DNA of 64,000 nt from Tritrichomonas musculus. Lineage: Eukaryota > Parabasalia > Tritrichomonadida > Tritrichomonadidae. Shown here one piece after another: positions 19,091 to 27,291 of this stretch. Made by a program: the position numbers and the translations under genes. The stretch's first letter is position 1; every line of letters begins with the position of its first letter. Below the pieces are notes generated by a model. That model did no database searches. It was not told where the DNA came from and saw only the letters and a program-made list of their open reading frames with translations. Location of the stretch: NCBI GenBank assembly GCA_039105265.1, contig JAPFFF010000007.1:2976001-3040000 (forward strand). Direction: 5' to 3'.

Positions 19091-20245
19091 TTAAATGTAT
19101 TTCATAATTTTATCTGGTATTGGTTTGCCCTCAACCTTTTGACCTGCTTTAATTTGTCGTTCATAATTTTTCTTTTGTTCCAACCAATATTGTCTTTCTG
19201 CTGTACCAAGTACTAATGGATTACCTCTCCTTACATCTCTAATAGTTTGTCTAGCAAAGGCATCATCACCTTCGACTCCTTCCCATTTTAAATCATACTT
19301 ACCAGTATCTTCATCAAAGTTATATATTTTTTCAATAATACCTTCTTTACCTTCATTTAGTCTTTCAGCTACTTTAATCCTTTTGTCTCTTGTCCTTAAC
19401 AACCTATATCCAGGGAATGAACTAGTTGAACCATCTTTGGACCTGACCACAAACTGGTTACCTTTTTGCGAGTCAACTATATAAGACTCATTAGACAAAT
19501 TACTTCTTCTTTTACCAAATGGTTCTTTTTCGAGTACTAACCTGACCTTCTCACCTGGATTAAAATGGTATGGATTAATGCGTGCATTCTTTTGTATGTA
19601 CTTTATTTCATCCTCTGGAGTAATATCATTAGGTGCTTTATTATCTAAAGACCTATGAGGAGAGTTGTTATATATGTTGACCAAATCATGCATCTCCTTT
19701 GGTTGAATAAACCTATTTTCACCAATAGCATCTCTTATGGTTCTCATAAACCTATTAATAATGCCAAGTACATTATGGTTATTCTCAGTTGTTGTTCGGT
19801 ATTTTATGTTCTTCTCTCTCATGAAGTCTAAGACTGTTGATGATAAATATGCTGCATCCTCATCACTTGTTATCGAATATACATGAGGTACATCATTAAC
19901 AAATTTATGAAGTGCTGTTAATACTTCTCTTGCTCCTTTACCATTCATAGGATATGCATATGCTTTTCTGGTGTTGATATTGATGAACATTAGATAATTC
20001 AACCCACCTGCCTCTTTATTATTAATGAAGGTATCCATTTGATAACCATGAGGATGTTTGGATACAATAGGAATAAATTGTGCTTTAGGTACTCTCTTAT
20101 CATGTACTACTTTTTCATCAAAGTATTTCTTTGCTTCGTCTTCATTTAGATTCTCTTGTTTTGCCATGCTAAGGTATTTGTCCAAGGTCTTCCATTTAGC
20201 TTTGTTGTATAATTTTTCATATGGGCTTGGTTCTTCTTTACTCAT
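19091..20245 (-). CDS. INT: Retroviral-type DDE integrase with chromo-like tail (Polinton INT)
   Basis: 384 residues. The catalytic core starts at YQMDTFIN (first Asp, about residue 72), continues with ITSDEDAAYLS (second Asp, about 129) and IGENRFIQ with the candidate Glu about 36 residues on, then the NNSPHRSL...APNDITPED tail common to integrases. A C-terminal segment (IYNFDEDTGKYDLKWEGV) looks like a chromodomain, as in other Polinton c-integrases. Joins element ends to host DNA. Spacers are 6 bases upstream and 10 downstream. Start context TAAATG. Looks whole. Confidence 0.92.
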   Translation of the reverse strand: MSKEEPSPYEKLYNKAKWKTLDKYLSMAKQENLNEDEAKKYFDEKVVHDKRVPKAQFIPIVSKHPHGYQMDTFINNKEAGGLNYLMFININTRKAYAYPMNGKGAREVLTALHKFVNDVPHVYSITSDEDAAYLSSTVLDFMREKNIKYRTTTENNHNVLGIINRFMRTIRDAIGENRFIQPKEMHDLVNIYNNSPHRSLDNKAPNDITPEDEIKYIQKNARINPYHFNPGEKVRLVLEKEPFGKRRSNLSNESYIVDSQKGNQFVVRSKDGSTSSFPGYRLLRTRDKRIKVAERLNEGKEGIIEKIYNFDEDTGKYDLKWEGVEGDDAFARQTIRDVRRGNPLVLGTAERQYWLEQKKNYERQIKAGQKVEGKPIPDKIMKYI

Positions 20246-20251
20246 TTATTT

Positions 20252-21253
20252 TTAAATAAACATCTTATCGTATTGAAGGAATTGCATTTCGATTACAAAT
20301 GAATCATTTGGAGGTAGTTTTGTTGGACAATTATAATGGGCATCACTATAGAAGTCTATCCAAAACCTTTGGTCCATTGAGTTTAACTTGAAGTACTTAA
20401 TCGGACTATATTCAACATCACTATCTCCAATATAGTTATGTAATGCTTGTTCACCTATCGATGAATATATTTTGCATGATTGTCTGTCCCATATATTATC
20501 AAATATTAATGTCTTACTCCATGTTTGATATTTTTCTGGTTTATTTTGAAATATGCCATTACCTATATTAAACACATCTGCAAAGTCATCATTCCAGGAT
20601 TTAAGTTGGAAAAAGTTCATATATGGTGCAGTATACTCCCAATCTCGTTCATTCTTACTATTGTTATAGTAGTATTTATGGTTCCCTGCTTTATTTCTTT
20701 CTGTATAAATGATTTCATGAAAACCATTTTTATCATAGTATCCATCGGTTTGTATATCTCTATCCTGTATATCATCATCATTTTGAACAAATTTGTCTAA
20801 TGTTGAAGTTTTAATGTATGACTTGAATGCACGATTAACTGCATCAAAAAATCCACGTAAATCTCCATCGACTGACACCCAATCAATGACTTTGAAGCAC
20901 CCATATTCATGATTTGAACCAGTTATATAGTCTTCTTTTAGTGTTCCATCATTCCATGTTCCACCACAAACAAACTCATATGTTTTCTTATGTATCTTAT
21001 ATATTTCAATCTCTACTTCCATTTTGCGTCTTCTCTTAATGATATGTGCTGAACGAACGCCAACAATAGATTCCCCTTTGTTTGCAGTTGACCATTCTGG
21101 TGGGAAATTAAACCAATACCTATTAAACTTAGCTTTATCATGTTGAGCATCCTCAAGGAAGTAGGCTGTTTCGATTGGAAGAGGTGTATTACCATCATTA
21201 ACTATATTATCTCGATTAGGATATAAAGTGTTAACACTTGGTGGTAATTCCAT
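20252..21253 (-). CDS. Polinton structural protein (333 aa), minor capsid candidate
   Basis: Beta-rich, with many Trp, Tyr and Phe, and no enzyme motif. The N-terminal part (NRYWFNFPPEW, IVGVRSAHIIKRRRKMEVEIEIYKI) and the end (SFVIEMQFLQYDKMF) have the strand-rich pattern expected of a capsid-associated protein. It carries a DIQTDG motif at about residues 165-170. Located between protease (24-base spacer) and integrase (6-base spacer), where Polintons often carry a minor capsid gene. The identity is inferred; the plus-strand gene at 6703 is the competing candidate. Confidence 0.5.
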   Translation of the reverse strand: MELPPSVNTLYPNRDNIVNDGNTPLPIETAYFLEDAQHDKAKFNRYWFNFPPEWSTANKGESIVGVRSAHIIKRRRKMEVEIEIYKIHKKTYEFVCGGTWNDGTLKEDYITGSNHEYGCFKVIDWVSVDGDLRGFFDAVNRAFKSYIKTSTLDKFVQNDDDIQDRDIQTDGYYDKNGFHEIIYTERNKAGNHKYYYNNSKNERDWEYTAPYMNFFQLKSWNDDFADVFNIGNGIFQNKPEKYQTWSKTLIFDNIWDRQSCKIYSSIGEQALHNYIGDSDVEYSPIKYFKLNSMDQRFWIDFYSDAHYNCPTKLPPNDSFVIEMQFLQYDKMFI

Positions 21254-21277
21254 TTCGAGTTGAATAAAAAGTCTTTA

Positions 21278-22825
21278 TTAATATACAACACCTGTTTCTA
21301 ATTCATTGTTTTGAAGTTCTCGAAGTATTCTCTTTCTAATATCTGGCATATTGCGTTGTTTAAACTTACCATCTCCTTCATGCAAAAAGGTACGACAAGA
21401 TTCCATTAGAAACACTCCACAATCCTTATTATTCCTTTGACTAGGTACATCATAATATTTTGCTTTTAACTTACCTGTTCCTGAAATATTGATCCACTTA
21501 TTAAGTGTCTTTACCTCTGGTGCCATTGACTTATTCTCAGAGTCATAGCATTCGATTATTTTCTTTGAATATCGAACAATACATAAAACCCAATGTTCTC
21601 CATCTGAGCAAATGGGGACAAATACTTTATCGAAATGTGAAAATGACTGTTTACCTGAGATAGGACTTTTCATCAGTTCATGTATTTTTTCCATATCATT
21701 AGTCTCATATGCTATAGAAAGGAGGGTATAAAATGCAGTAGGTACAACCAATATTTTCTTTTTATCAAACTCTGCCTCATTTTGACCAGGTTGTTTATTC
21801 AATCTCTTTCCTTTTTCATATAGAAGTTTCAAGTAGTCATCAATAACATCTTCGTCTATATTTTCATCATTGACTAAACTCCTCCAATCATGAATCCTAT
21901 TATGTCCTTGGTCTACTGTATACTCTCCTGCCTTCTGTGGTGTCATACGGGGTTGTCTTGGAGGAGGACTAGTACCTCGAGAGGTATGTGATGATGGAAA
22001 CTGTGGAGGTGGTGATGAAGGAGGAGGAGGTGGTGGAGGTGGTGGAGGTGAAGGTGAACGAGGTCGTTTTGATTTTTTCTTATGTTGTTTTGATTTTTTC
22101 TTAGGTCTATCATCCTCGTCTAAATTTGTACTACTTTGAAGTAAAAGTTGAATTCTGTTTTGATTTTGATCCCTTGTTGGTGGCTCAACATTTGTGGGTC
22201 GGTTCCTACCGATTTTCCTAAGGTTAAGATGATAATCATTTCGATTTAAAGTTGGAGGTCTGGGTAATGGAGCCAATTCTGGTATATCATCTGTTTGAAT
22301 ACCTCTAGTTTTATATTCTTTCTTATCACTTTTCAATGTTCTTTCTTTCATCTGCTCTCTCAGTTCTCTAGCTGCTTGTTTTTCCTCCTCAGTCTTCATT
22401 CGAGATATCCTTATGTTGATAATATCATAATGTAATTTTATCTCTGTTAATATACCTTGATCTGATTCTTGGAGAGTATATTGATATGGCTTTAATACTG
22501 TTATGTAATGCCCATGTTCATCTTTATCATCTTGATTTTTCTTAATAGCAAACACACAACCTGTAAATTTTGCTCTTGGTTTCTCTCTCTTGAGTCTATT
22601 AGCAAATTCAAGTACGTCTTTAAAAGCTATACTAGTATTTAAATATGTCTCATATAATTTTTGTAGATTTATTTGATTATTAGAGAACTTCCATATAGTT
22701 TGACCCAAACCTCTTGTTAATCTTGCAACATCTCTATCAACTAGTTTAGGTCGAAATTTAATAGTACCTTGTAATAGTTGTATTTTATTGTTAGGTTTTG
22801 TTTGTGTACCTACATCACTTGTCAT
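21278..22825 (-). CDS. PRO: Adenain/Ulp1-like cysteine protease with long N-terminal extension (Polinton PRO)
   Basis: 515 residues. The C-terminal third is a C48/C5-type protease: GEHWVLCIV (catalytic His), IECYDSEN (acidic residue), then PSQRNNKDCGVFLMES (oxyanion Gln and catalytic Cys). It matures virion proteins in adenovirus-like systems. The N-terminal two thirds are unusual: VGTQT at residues 5-9, a GIQTDD motif at about 173-178, basic KKKSKQHKKKSK, and a run of ten prolines at about 252-261. Start context TAAATG. Looks whole. Confidence 0.88.
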   Translation of the reverse strand: MTSDVGTQTKPNNKIQLLQGTIKFRPKLVDRDVARLTRGLGQTIWKFSNNQINLQKLYETYLNTSIAFKDVLEFANRLKREKPRAKFTGCVFAIKKNQDDKDEHGHYITVLKPYQYTLQESDQGILTEIKLHYDIINIRISRMKTEEEKQAARELREQMKERTLKSDKKEYKTRGIQTDDIPELAPLPRPPTLNRNDYHLNLRKIGRNRPTNVEPPTRDQNQNRIQLLLQSSTNLDEDDRPKKKSKQHKKKSKRPRSPSPPPPPPPPPPSSPPPQFPSSHTSRGTSPPPRQPRMTPQKAGEYTVDQGHNRIHDWRSLVNDENIDEDVIDDYLKLLYEKGKRLNKQPGQNEAEFDKKKILVVPTAFYTLLSIAYETNDMEKIHELMKSPISGKQSFSHFDKVFVPICSDGEHWVLCIVRYSKKIIECYDSENKSMAPEVKTLNKWINISGTGKLKAKYYDVPSQRNNKDCGVFLMESCRTFLHEGDGKFKQRNMPDIRKRILRELQNNELETGVVY

Positions 22826-22866
22826 TTAAAAATCAAATAAAAGAAAGAAGAAGAAGATGTTGTTTA

Positions 22867-23106
22867 TTAATGAAGGTTATCAAGGCTGCTGTTGATATCA
22901 TCAACGTTGACCTTCATATTTGCAAGGTCATCAATGACAGAATCGAGTTTTAAAGATAGCAGGTTGACCCTATTAAGAACCTCATCAAGTCGTTGGTTGA
23001 GTTGATCAATTTGGAGCAACAAGTAAGTTTCAAGCTTTTGCTTTTCATCCATGATTTTAGCGTTGAGCATTTCAGTGGTCAATCGTATCTTCTTATCGAT
23101 ATTCAT
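22867..23106 (-). CDS. Small coiled-coil Polinton protein (79 aa)
   Basis: Nearly the whole protein is heptad-patterned helix (LLQIDQLNQRLDEVLNRVN, LSLKLDSVIDDLANMKVNV). No other domain. The ATG at 23104-23106 follows an initiator-like TCACTTTTTTC (A at 23119) by 12 bases. It is head-to-head with the gene at 23174, sharing a spacer of 67 bases. Function unknown; probably an oligomerising partner protein. Confidence 0.6.
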   Translation of the reverse strand: MNIDKKIRLTTEMLNAKIMDEKQKLETYLLLQIDQLNQRLDEVLNRVNLLSLKLDSVIDDLANMKVNVDDINSSLDNLH

Positions 23107-23173
23107 CAAAGAAAAAAGTGAAATGACTAAACATTTTTCTATTGTTCATTTCATTTTTTTTATTTCTGTATAA
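23107..23173. promoter_or_regulatory. Divergent promoter with initiators on both strands
   Basis: Minus strand TCACTTTTTTC (A at 23119) serves the coiled-coil gene. Plus strand TTCATTTCATTTT (A at 23148 or 23153) lies 21-26 bases before the ATG at 23174. Confidence 0.5.
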
Positions 23174-23437
23174 ATGGCTTATTACATGACCATAAAAGAG
23201 CGTATGAATATCCTCTATAAAATAGTGTCTTACCTCTATGATTATAGATGTGAGACTAATGAGGGTGTATGTGGTATTTTAATTAATAAGATAAAAGAGT
23301 TAGCTGCTGAGTATTTCGAACCTGAAATTCTTAATGTAATTATGAAAGATGGTGATTTGGAATTTATAGACCAAATAGAACATTTTGCCTTTGAGTTCTT
23401 AGAGTACCAAATATCTAATCTGCCCTCGCATTTATAA
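23174..23437 (+). CDS. Small Polinton protein (87 aa), unrecognised
   Basis: Helical and acidic, with no recognised motif (residues such as YKIVSYLYDYRCE and EHFAFEFLEYQ). The last 23 bases overlap the end of the convergent HNH nuclease gene. It has host-type initiator sequences 21-26 bases upstream and also a TAAATG start. Confidence 0.55.
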   Translation: MAYYMTIKERMNILYKIVSYLYDYRCETNEGVCGILINKIKELAAEYFEPEILNVIMKDGDLEFIDQIEHFAFEFLEYQISNLPSHL

Positions 23438-23750
23438 TTTTGGGCATATCCCTGTTATAGTTACTATCAGTTGGGGTTACCCATCTTAAGTTGCTTAGAT
23501 GGTAGTCAGCCCTATTCCTATTGATATGGTCTACCTCTATTTTATGTTGTGGGTCATCATTAGGTATGAACTGTCTTGCTATAAGTACATGTTTCAAGTA
23601 GTAGTCGCCATTTAGACATACACGTATATACCCCTTTATATGTTTTGCATCTTTGCATATAAAATGATTACTCTTACGTCTTATAGTAAAGGGGTACCTA
23701 TTCAGTATCTCATAGTCGTTAGTAAAGCCTTTGAGTGGCACAAATGACAT
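23415..23750 (-). CDS. HNH endonuclease near the right edge of the Polinton
   Basis: 111 residues with the homing-type HNH layout: GYIRVCLNGDYYLKHVLIA (a strand pair and the HRLIA-like helix), FIPNDDP, then the core EVDHINRNRADYHLSNLRWVT and a closing N.NR. Such nucleases cut DNA and are common in phages and introns, where they spread as selfish genes; they are not a core Polinton part. It is the last gene before the GC-rich edge. Start context TAAATG. It could be a passenger gene or one the element uses. Confidence 0.85.
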   Translation of the reverse strand: MSFVPLKGFTNDYEILNRYPFTIRRKSNHFICKDAKHIKGYIRVCLNGDYYLKHVLIARQFIPNDDPQHKIEVDHINRNRADYHLSNLRWVTPTDSNYNRDMPKIINARAD

Positions 23751-23789
23751 TTACATATAGAAAGAAATAGGTACGAGATTCTCGGGGCA

Positions 23790-24010
23790 GGTACCTGTGC
23801 CGTTTCATAGATGGGCGGTTGTGGGGTGGGGTACCTGTGCCGTTTCATTGATGGTAGGCGTTGAGGTGGGTGGGTGGGAATTAGGGGTGGGGCCCCTGTG
23901 CCGTTTCATTGATGGGGAGCAATAGTGAGAACAAGAATATTTTTTTCTTTTCTTTTCTTTTTTTCTTTTTTCTTTTCTTTTTCTTTTTCTTTTATGACGA
24001 GTTCGTGTTG
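23790..24010. repeat. GC-rich direct repeats and pyrimidine run, probable right edge of the Polinton
   Basis: The core CCTGTGCCGTTTCAT(A/T)GATGG occurs three times, its first base at 23794, 23834 and 23895. The repeats are embedded in G-rich DNA, in sharp contrast with the AT-rich surroundings. From about 23940 to 23993 the strand is nearly pure T and C. The base-composition jump right after the last Polinton gene suggests a terminal region, but the inverted partner lies outside the window. Confidence 0.6.
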
Positions 24011-24011
24011 A

Positions 24012-24863
24012 CGCGTGGGGTGCCAGCCCCAGCGGAAACCGACTCGTATATACTACTATACTGATGAAGAGTTTGCAGAGCTTGGAATTGAAAAGACAGA
24101 CGATAACAAAGAAATTTGCAAGAAACATTATTTTAAAGAACATCCGAGCGGAATACCTTCATCAAAGTATCCAGCAGGCAATGTTTATATTAACTTTGTT
24201 TCTAAATCTGAAGCCAACAAGTTGATGAGTGCTCATTATTCAAAACAAACTGCAACACTTACTGTTAATCGAATGACAATCATTGCTTGTAAATCTAATA
24301 TGCAAGGCTTTGGTGTTTGTGAAGCTACAAGACAAGGAATTGAAGACATTTTAAGACAAGGTTTAATCATTCCTTCACAAAAAGTTGATTATCATGCTTT
24401 CCCAATCGCTCCAGCAGCAAACGGAATCAAATCAACATTGAACATTCCTTTAATCAATGCAACTAATTTATCAATCATGTTTCCAAAGCATCATAATGAT
24501 TTAACTGTTTTTGAAAATCCAGTTTATCAAAACTGTTTCTTGAATAATGGTGGAAAGAACTTCCCAGACGAAAACGTTTCAACTATTGGTGCACGATTCT
24601 TTGAAAATCAATTAACAGCTGGTGATTTAGATGCAATCACTCTTTCATGCACAAAGGAATTTGAAGACTCAATGACAATGCCAAAAAATGACGCGAACGG
24701 TAAGGGATACAACAACACAATCAGTGATGCAACATCATTTGTTTTCAACATTCAAACTGAACGAGCAAATGAAGGATATTGTTATGTTAATGTTGATATC
24801 CTTCTTCTAACATTTGATGTTAATGTTATATATTCGAGACCAAGTTCAACAATGTTGTCATGA
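24012..24863 (+). pseudogene. Fragment of a second, diverged Polinton-type major capsid protein (fossil)
   Basis: A broken remnant, open over about 280 codons. The pattern FGV......IE.IL.QG, P.QKVDYHAFPI, NLSIMFP, F.NPVYQNCFLNNGG and a closing beta-rich end (CYVNVDILLLTFDVNVIYS) follows the same order as the C-terminal half of the capsid protein at 15441-17123, at low identity. It therefore seems to come from another Polinton lineage, not from a copy of the neighbouring element. It lies on the opposite strand to the remnants that follow. No other part of its parent element is evident here. Confidence 0.6.
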
Positions 24864-24901
24864 TAAAATCGTTTGAATTCATTATCTTTGTTCTTCAATC
24901 A

Positions 24902-25053
24902 TGTGTATATCACTTTAGCTTTATAAGCTGACTTTCCACCTGGTATCGGGTATCTATCACACAGAATTGAGAAATCACATTTTTTAAACTTCTCTGATTC
25001 ATCCAACATATCAATAAGTGAATTGATGTAATCATAAACCTTTGGTGTTGACA
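24902..25053 (-). pseudogene. Remnant of an ILCDKYP-family Polinton gene
   Basis: The N-terminal part (MSTPKVYDYIN, CDFSILCDRYP) matches the start of the product of 14508-14954. Only part of the gene is left. It belongs to the decayed Polinton. Confidence 0.7.
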
Positions 25054-25289
25054 TATCTTTAGAGTGAAATTAAAAAATAAAAAGCAAAAAACAAAAACGT
25101 CATTTAATACATCAACAGCCTCAAAAACAAAGTTCATCAACTTGAGAATGAATTAAACTCATTAAACAGCTCTTCATAAACTGTTGATACATCTATGACA
25201 TCAATCTTTTATTTTTGGTCAAGGTCTGTCATTCGTGGTATATCAAAAGAAATAATCATAAATGTAAATACATAAAGTGGCGACCGTCC

Positions 25290-26460
25290 CCTATCTCTCT
25301 AGCCTTCATCATAAAAGCAGTCACGTATAAGTTCATATTCAACATAATTAAACTTCAACAAGCTCCTGAGTTCTACATTAGCGATATAGTAGTGTTCAAC
25401 TGGGAGGTTACCGAATATTTTACTACCTTCTTCATTTATTGTAAGTACATGGCTGTTTTGATTTGCATTGTAAATTTACTTTACAAATAAGGTATCATAC
25501 TGTATATGATTTTTATTTGTAGTACCTTTGTTGCATTATTTAAGTTTTCCTTTTGATAAACCATTCATAACATACATGGTAGATGGATATTAGCTAGCTG
25601 CATCAAAGTCTTCTATCTTTCCTTCAATGCATTGCTTTTCATTAGCTTAGTCATTGTCTTTCCTCCAGAGACACATCTTTATATGAAGTTTACGAATTTA
25701 CTTGATAATTCATAGCATCCATCAAAAAAACCATCCAATAACACTGATAAATATTCAATTTCTCGAACACCATACAAATCTTTCTTGATTTCCTTAAAGA
25801 CTTCTTTCAGCTTTTCATTTAATTTTTTCATTCTATTCATCTAAACAATACAATTTTCAAAACAGAAAAAGATAGTATATATAATTTTAATCTTTCATTC
25901 ATCATAGTAATTTGTTATTTTGGCTTTTTTGATAATTTGATTGCTTTTTTATTAAATTGTGCTCTCGATATCTTATCTTTATTTTCTTTGATGTATTGCA
26001 TTTGGTACTCAGTAGCATCAATAATTCTTCTATGTTTGTCCTCTTCAGTATATATCTTATATATCATGAGTTTCATGTGAACATTCAGTTTTAACATAGT
26101 TTGCAAACTTACTTAGTGCTTCTGGTATGATACTGTATGATTGATGTATTGATCCAATCTTTTTTACCTTTCTGAGTTCATCTTCAAAATGGGTTATTAT
26201 GATTTCCAACACAGTACCATATTATTCTGTAATCTCTGTATACCATCAAAGTATATTGAAAAAAAGCATATATTATATTTGAGGTTGTGAAAATATGTTA
26301 ATGAACCACACCATATATAATTTAGGATTCTCTTGCAGCAATCATCACCCAGAAAAGATATTTTATGTCTGTTGCAAAAACAATACCTTGGCTAGCAAAC
26401 TTCATCAGAACATTCATTACTTCTTGATATAATTTTGGTATATTTTCTAAACAAGTCATT
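25290..26460 (-). pseudogene. Polymerase B remnants (fossil)
   Basis: Stretches correspond to parts of the polymerase gene at 7445-10729, for example YKIYTEEDKHRRIIDATEYQ against YKLYTQENIQRRIVDATEFQ. The piece is broken many times and covers only part of the parent gene. It is evidence for an older insertion of the same family. Confidence 0.8.
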
Positions 26461-26465
26461 TATAG

Positions 26466-26780
26466 TCACGACGAAACGGCAGATGGTTGATCCAAAATGA
26501 GTTGTTTATTTTCATTTGCAAATGCTAACACCTTATCACGTTGTTCATCATTGAGATTCTTTGATTTATTTAATTGGAATGAACGGTTTGTACGTCTATG
26601 GATGACTTTTCTAGGTTCAACTATTGGTCCTCCACTTGTCGGAGGTAGTATACTGCTTTCACTTTGCGGAATCTTCGATAACTCAAGCTGTGCTTGCGAT
26701 TCTTCAACTGCATTCTTATTATCTAATGATATCTCTTCGGGTTCACTTTTAGACGAACTGTCTTTTTTTTTGGTATTCAA
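26466..26780 (-). CDS. Small Ser/Lys-rich open frame in the Polinton remnant (104 aa)
   Basis: Polar and low in complexity, with a basic PRKVIHRRTNRS stretch and a helical end (NDEQRDKVLAFANENKQL). No domain recognised and no counterpart seen in the first element. Its position inside a decayed element makes function doubtful. Confidence 0.35.
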   Translation of the reverse strand: MNTKKKDSSSKSEPEEISLDNKNAVEESQAQLELSKIPQSESSILPPTSGGPIVEPRKVIHRRTNRSFQLNKSKNLNDEQRDKVLAFANENKQLILDQPSAVSS

Positions 26781-26883
26781 TATGCAATACCCATGATTTT
26801 AATGTATACAAATCAGCTATCATATTATCGATTTTTCTTATCGTTTCGTTTATCATTTGTTAAGAATAAAAAAATAATTTTTT

Positions 26884-27291
26884 TTAGTCTAATACAATAT
26901 TTTGATGAGTACCCTTAAATATTATTGGTTCTGGTATATCATATTTCTCTCTTAGCTTTAATAACATATCGCGGTTTGTTTTTTTGATTCGTTCAATAGA
27001 ATAGTTATAATATTCATACTCTTTGTATACTTGCTTTTCTGTATTACCGTTAACAAAGAACTCTAATGAATTACAGTTAATTCTTCTCCTTGTATTTGAT
27101 GTTAAAACGACATGCTCAAAAAACATTTTTTTGATTTTATCATGGTAGAATCTAATTGTTTTATCTGGCGTTTGTAGTGAAATGTATAACACTTTTGCAA
27201 TAAAACTCGATTTGTTAATGATAGGATATTTATCCCAAAGCAGTGTGAAATCACTTTTATTGAAATCATCTGGGGTTTCCAATTGTGTCAT
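26884..27291 (-). CDS. ILCDKYP-family Polinton gene, open copy (135 aa)
   Basis: Matches the product of 14508-14954 along its length: F.LLWDKYP, A.VLYISL.....IRFYHDKIK, RRRIN, EFFVNGNTE and YEYYNYSI. The frame is open from an ATG at 27291. Divergence from the first copy is large, so the two come from different Polinton lineages or from an old duplication. Function unknown. Confidence 0.55.
   Translation of the reverse strand: MTQLETPDDFNKSDFTLLWDKYPIINKSSFIAKVLYISLQTPDKTIRFYHDKIKKMFFEHVVLTSNTRRRINCNSLEFFVNGNTEKQVYKEYEYYNYSIERIKKTNRDMLLKLREKYDIPEPIIFKGTHQNIVLD

Larger units (their letters stand above)
1..24010. mobile_element. Polinton/Maverick element, most of it, left end outside window
   Basis: A virus-like self-synthesising DNA transposon. 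Polymerase B (7445-10729), integrase (19091-20245), packaging ATPase (18214-19080), adenain-like protease (21278-22825) and a capsid-type protein (15441-17123) occur together, which defines the family. The genes in view look whole, with no obvious break, so the insertion is probably young. The right end is placed near 23.8-24.0 kb, where a GC-rich stretch with three direct repeats and a pyrimidine run follows the last gene; this boundary is inferred. The left end and therefore the terminal inverted repeats cannot be examined. With at least 24 kb it is at the large end for the family. Confidence 0.93.
24902..27291 (-). mobile_element. Decayed Polinton remnant, relative of the element at 1-24010
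   Basis: Pieces recognisable by comparison with the first element: part of an ILCDKYP-family gene (24902-25053), polymerase B remnants (about 25290-26460), a small charged gene (26466-26780) and a second ILCDKYP-family gene (26884-27291). All are on the minus strand. The remnant is broken, with more than a dozen breaks by eye, and has lost most of a Polinton's genes. It is clearly older than the first element, though the polymerase part can still be matched at the base level. Its ends are not defined. Confidence 0.75.

Noticed and set aside
23805-24143. Minus-strand frame with a KRKRKEKRKKEKKRKK stretch
   Set aside because: The basic run is the complement of the pyrimidine tract at the Polinton edge; no domain is present.
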